A program made the translations under genes and the position numbers. The notes under the pieces were generated by a model. It saw nothing but the letters and a program-made list of their open reading frames with translations, had not been told where the DNA came from and ran no database searches. From positions 1 to 9,251 of the forward strand of contig JAEDFR010000092.1 of assembly GCA_016297945.1 (NCBI GenBank): a stretch of 9,251 nt of DNA, in the 5' to 3' direction. Origin of the DNA: Lachnospiraceae bacterium (lineage in GTDB: Bacteria; Bacillota; Clostridia; Lachnospirales; Lachnospiraceae). Shown in pieces: positions 6,514 through 9,251 of the stretch (the first letter of the stretch is position 1; each line of letters starts with the position of its first letter).

Positions 6514-7731
6514 TTATTTACTCTGCTTTTTGCTTTCCGGTTTTGCCTTCCTATTTTTCAGAAAAATATATCTTGTAATTTCAATCCCGATTTTAAAAGG
6601 AAGCGGTCTCAACGCTTTGTCAGCCTCCACTAACTTTTCACGAATGGGAATGTGCTGAGGGCAATGCATTTCGCACTTTCCGCATTTAATACACTGCGAA
6701 GCAAGACACGAATCCTTCCGCATTCCCATGTTGCGTGCAAACTCCATTCTGGTCGCCGCTTTTCCTTCAATGCAGGACAGATTATAATAATGAAAAATAC
6801 CCGGAATATCTACACCTTTGGGACAGGGCATGCAATAACGGCATCCCGTACATCCGACTTTTTCTTTTTTTCGGATTGCTGTTTTGATTTTTTCAATCGT
6901 TTCAAAATCCTCATCCGTAAACTGTCCGACTGTCATTTCTGAAGCAATACGAATATTTTCCGCTACCATTTCCAAGGAATTCATTCCGGAAAGCACGCAG
7001 GTTACCTGTGGCTGATTCCATAACCATCGAAGCCCCCATTCAGCAGCAGAATATCCACGTCCGCTTTTTTCCATCGCTACATGCGCATCCTTTGGAAGCA
7101 TGTTGACTAACTTTCCGCCTCTAAGCGGTTCCATAATGATAACCGGAATTCCTTTTTCATAGGCGGCATCCAGTCCGCGTCGCCCCGCCTGACTGTGTTC
7201 ATCCAGATAGTTATACTGAATCTGACAAAAATCCCAGTCGTAGGCATTCAATATCTTTAAAAACATGTCCGAATCACCATGATAAGAAAAACCGATATTA
7301 CGAATGCTTCCGTCCGAAAGATGTCGGCAAATCCAGTCTTCTATCCCGAGCTTTTTCAGATTTTCCCATTCCTCTATGTCCGTAAACATATGCATCAGAT
7401 AGTAATCAATGTAATCAGTCTGCAATCTTCGTAGTTCTTCCTGAAAGGTTTTCTCGATTGCATCCAGCGAACGAAGCATGTAATGCGGAAGCTTCGTTGC
7501 TATATAAACCTTGTCACGAACCTTGTTTTTAGCAAAGATTTTCCCCATCAATTCTTCGCCGCCTGCATAAATATAGGCAGTATCAAAATAATTCACACCT
7601 TCCGAAATGGCCTGCATCACTTCCTGTTCTGCTTTTTCAAAATCAAAAGCATTCCCTTTTTTCGTAAAACGCATGCAGCCAAAACCGAGCTGTGAAATCT
7701 CGTTTCCTTTACGATCTTTTCTGTATAACAT
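6514..7731 (-). CDS. aldo/keto reductase with C-terminal 4Fe-4S ferredoxin-type region
   Basis: A 405-residue cytoplasmic oxidoreductase. The N-terminal part (about 1-285) is an aldo/keto reductase TIM barrel: LGFGCMRF near the start, then the catalytic tetrad as D50 (YFDTAYIYAGGEE), Y55, K80 (IATKLP) and H114 (YYLMHMF). It continues with IGFSYHG, CQIQYNYLD, IIMEPLRGGKL and VLSGM, all typical of the family. The C-terminal part has two Cys-rich motifs: CTGCRYCMPCPKGVDIP (C294, C297, C300, C303) and CIKCGKCEMHCPQHIPI (C347, C350, C353, C357), expected to bind 4Fe-4S clusters. Such fusions are common in anaerobes; the substrate cannot be told from sequence. It ends in a basic tail. The start is well supported: GGGAG lies seven bases before the ATG. 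It follows the antiporter gene by 64 bases. Confidence 0.93.
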   Translation of the reverse strand: MLYRKDRKGNEISQLGFGCMRFTKKGNAFDFEKAEQEVMQAISEGVNYFDTAYIYAGGEELMGKIFAKNKVRDKVYIATKLPHYMLRSLDAIEKTFQEELRRLQTDYIDYYLMHMFTDIEEWENLKKLGIEDWICRHLSDGSIRNIGFSYHGDSDMFLKILNAYDWDFCQIQYNYLDEHSQAGRRGLDAAYEKGIPVIIMEPLRGGKLVNMLPKDAHVAMEKSGRGYSAAEWGLRWLWNQPQVTCVLSGMNSLEMVAENIRIASEMTVGQFTDEDFETIEKIKTAIRKKEKVGCTGCRYCMPCPKGVDIPGIFHYYNLSCIEGKAATRMEFARNMGMRKDSCLASQCIKCGKCEMHCPQHIPIREKLVEADKALRPLPFKIGIEITRYIFLKNRKAKPESKKQSK

Positions 7732-7795
7732 TGTAATCTCCCATTGTTTGTTAACAAATACTAACTGATTGACTTCAAATAAAGCCGAAATTGTA

Positions 7796-8989
7796 TCACT
7801 CTTTTATTGTTTCATTCTTATGAAGGCATTTTTTATATGTCCAATCAATAAAAAATGCACCTAACGGAGCGGTTATCAAAATAGAAATAACAGAAACGGT
7901 CAACACCATGTTGCCACAGGCTAACCCCATTGCCAGCGGGACTCCGCCGATTGCCGCCTGGACTGTTGCCTTGGGTATATAGGCTAGCATACAAAAGAGG
8001 CGTTCTTTTGCATTCAGCTTTGTACCCAGTACACACAGATAAACACCAATCATTCGGAATAGCAGAACACCGAAAATCAATACAATGGATTTCAAACCGG
8101 CTGATTTTGCACTTTCAATCTGTACAGAAGCTCCCACCAACACAAAAAGAAAGATTTCAGCACCAACCCATAGTTTGTCATAAGTTTGTGACAGTCTCTT
8201 TGCCAAATCCTCTTTTTTCATCCGGACTGCCATTCCCAGACACATAACCGCAATCAAAGATGCAAACGGAACGATACCGGATAAACGATCTTCTACTGAA
8301 ACCAATAAAAGACTGCATCCCATAACAATCAGTACACGCACCATATCTCTTTGATGAATTTTATCAAATAAAACCGTCAACCCCATACCAGCCAGTAAGC
8401 CTATGCTAATCCCGGTAATCAGGGAAATCGGAATATTCACAAACTGCATAACGGATACTGTATCGTGTTGAGCCATCCCGGTAAATGTCGTAAATAATAC
8501 GATGACAAATACATCATCTACCGATGCTCCGGCCAGAATCATCTGTGGTATCCCCTTATCGGTTCCATATCCTTCATCCATCAGCTTAATCATCCCCGGA
8601 ACAACAACCGCAGGCGAAACGGCTGCCACAACAGAGCCTAGAACGGCAGCCTCCAGAACGGATATTCCCAACAATTTGGGTGCCAACAAAAGCATCCCAA
8701 GCAGTTCTGCCGATGCAGGCAAAAAACACAAAAGAATTGCCGGCCTTCCGACTTTTTTAAGGTCAGCTAATGATAACTTTAATCCGGCGCGGACTAAAAT
8801 GATTACTAATGCTATTTTACGAATTTGTGCGGAAATATCTAAAATAGATGAATCTAACAGATTCAGCACATACGGTCCAATCAAAATACCTGCAAGAATC
8901 ATTCCAAATAACGCAGGCAGATGCAGTTTTTTGCAAATCCAGCCAAAAAGCAGTCCAAAAAATAATATATAGGTAATGCTTAGTAACAT
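7796..8989 (-). CDS. cation:proton antiporter, SLC9B/NHA-like (CPA superfamily)
   Basis: A 397-residue multipass membrane protein, hydrophobic from its first residues, predicted to exchange Na+ (or K+/Li+) for protons and so control internal pH and sodium. The most telling motifs are SPAVVVPGM (about 125-133), followed by EGYGTDKGIP, then AGASVDDVFVIVLF with the paired Asp D158-D159, and late YIPKATVQAAIGG with K340. This set is what I recall from the NHA/SLC9B branch, where the Asp pair binds the ion and the proton. There is no C-terminal nucleotide-binding (TrkA-N) domain, unlike KefB-type transporters, so the protein is the bare transport core of normal length. Start: GAGG lies five bases before the ATG at 8987-8989. 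A candidate promoter lies at 9037-9065 and a terminator for the preceding gene lies beyond that, so this is probably the first gene of a transcript. Confidence 0.92.
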   Translation of the reverse strand: MLLSITYILFFGLLFGWICKKLHLPALFGMILAGILIGPYVLNLLDSSILDISAQIRKIALVIILVRAGLKLSLADLKKVGRPAILLCFLPASAELLGMLLLAPKLLGISVLEAAVLGSVVAAVSPAVVVPGMIKLMDEGYGTDKGIPQMILAGASVDDVFVIVLFTTFTGMAQHDTVSVMQFVNIPISLITGISIGLLAGMGLTVLFDKIHQRDMVRVLIVMGCSLLLVSVEDRLSGIVPFASLIAVMCLGMAVRMKKEDLAKRLSQTYDKLWVGAEIFLFVLVGASVQIESAKSAGLKSIVLIFGVLLFRMIGVYLCVLGTKLNAKERLFCMLAYIPKATVQAAIGGVPLAMGLACGNMVLTVSVISILITAPLGAFFIDWTYKKCLHKNETIKE

Positions 8990-9036
8990 TTCTTCCTCTT
9001 TGTCATCCTGTCATCTAAATATGTATGAATAAAATC

Positions 9037-9065
9037 ATTCTATCATATTTCAATATTACGCACAA
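9037..9065 (-). promoter_or_regulatory. candidate vegetative promoter for the antiporter gene
   Basis: On the minus strand TTGTGC (9060-9065) and TAGAAT (9037-9042) are 17 bases apart. The -10 matches at five of six positions; the -35 is weaker. It sits about 50 bases upstream of the antiporter start, between that gene and the terminator of the previous one, which is where a promoter is expected. An overlapping TATGAT is an alternative -10. Confidence 0.4.
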
Positions 9066-9081
9066 TCTTTCCCATACATTC

Positions 9082-9108
9082 GCTCCTGCAGTCTGCGACT
9101 ATTGGAGC
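9082..9108. repeat. symmetrical hairpin between terminator and candidate promoter
   Basis: GCTCC (9082-9086) pairs with GGAGC (9104-9108). Inside, after three unpaired bases on each side, AGTC (9090-9093) pairs with GACT (9097-9100) around TGC. No T-tract follows on either strand, so it is not a standard terminator. It could be an operator-like palindrome just upstream of the antiporter promoter. Confidence 0.4.
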
Positions 9109-9114
9109 AACAAT

Positions 9115-9164
9115 AAAAAATAGCGGAAACCGTATTATCTAAAATTCAGTCTCCGCTACTTTTT
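9115..9164 (-). terminator. intrinsic terminator after the gene at the right edge, possibly bidirectional
   Basis: TAGCGGAAAC (9121-9130) pairs with GTCTCCGCTA (9149-9158) apart from one internal mismatch, around an 18-base AT-rich loop. On the minus strand a run of six T (complement of A at 9115-9120) follows at once. On the plus strand TTTTTT also follows, so it could work in both directions. It starts about 26 bases after the stop codon at 9185-9187. Confidence 0.8.
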
Positions 9165-9184
9165 TAATTCTTTCCGTATTCTTT

Positions 9185-9251
9185 TCATTTTGCTTCACGA
9201 TGTGCAAACTCACCATAGTAAGCACTTAAAAATTCTGAAATTGCTTTAATC
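9185..9251 (-). CDS. 3' end of an unidentified gene, cut by the window edge
   Basis: Reading in from the right edge on the minus strand, one frame is open to a TGA at 9185-9187 and encodes IKAISEFLSAYYGEFAHREAK. The alternation of hydrophobic and charged residues suggests a C-terminal helix. The terminator closely downstream supports a true gene end. The family cannot be recognised from 21 residues. Because a terminator follows, this gene is probably transcribed separately from the antiporter. Confidence 0.6.
   Translation of the reverse strand, partial: IKAISEFLSAYYGEFAHREAK

Noticed and set aside
8502..8972. Plus-strand open frame of 156 codons
   Set aside because: Lies wholly opposite the antiporter gene, has no ribosome site that I can see, and its composition is that of a shadow frame.

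Overview
The window looks like a chromosomal stretch of a low-GC Gram-positive anaerobe, most likely a Clostridia/Lachnospiraceae member. The support is an AT-rich composition, strong AGGAGG-like ribosome sites, an LCP-family wall enzyme, an aldo/keto reductase with a clostridial-type ferredoxin tail, and a LacI-sensor/EAL protein of a kind I associate with that group. The genus assignment is inference; there is no rRNA or other marker.

All five complete genes lie on the minus strand. In transcription order (right to left) they are: the 3' end of an unidentified gene (9185-9251) and its terminator (9121-9158); an SLC9B/NHA-like cation:proton antiporter (7796-8989); an aldo/keto reductase with two Cys-rich Fe-S motifs (6514-7731); a very large multidomain c-di-GMP phosphodiesterase (3043-6414); a Bax inhibitor-1 family membrane protein (2085-2960) followed at once by a terminator (2051-2078); and an LCP-family wall-polymer ligase (499-1977). 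Gaps of 64, 99 and 82 bases leave room for internal promoters, so one transcription unit running from the antiporter to the 2051-2078 terminator is possible but not shown. The LCP gene lies beyond that terminator.

Two things stand out. First, the 1123-residue protein joins a LacI-type sugar-sensing domain lacking its DNA-binding helix-turn-helix, a GAF-like region, a coiled coil, an EAL domain with every expected catalytic residue, and a C-terminal repetitive beta-helix-like domain of the sort usually seen in surface proteins. No signal peptide or membrane segment is visible, so this looks like a soluble cytoplasmic sensor that lowers c-di-GMP. Second, positions 181-493 hold a roughly 310-base imperfect palindrome flanked by TTAA, with a 24-bp perfect arm match and GC-rich stem-loops at its centre. 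It begins five bases past the LCP stop codon. It looks like a miniature inverted-repeat element (MITE) or a long structured RNA.

The genes do not form one obvious pathway. The common themes are the cell envelope and stress: wall polymer attachment (LCP), membrane ion homeostasis (antiporter, and the BI-1 protein, whose bacterial homologues include a calcium channel), redox chemistry (the reductase) and lifestyle signalling (EAL). The LCP and BI-1 proteins both carry long low-complexity cytoplasmic N-terminal tails.
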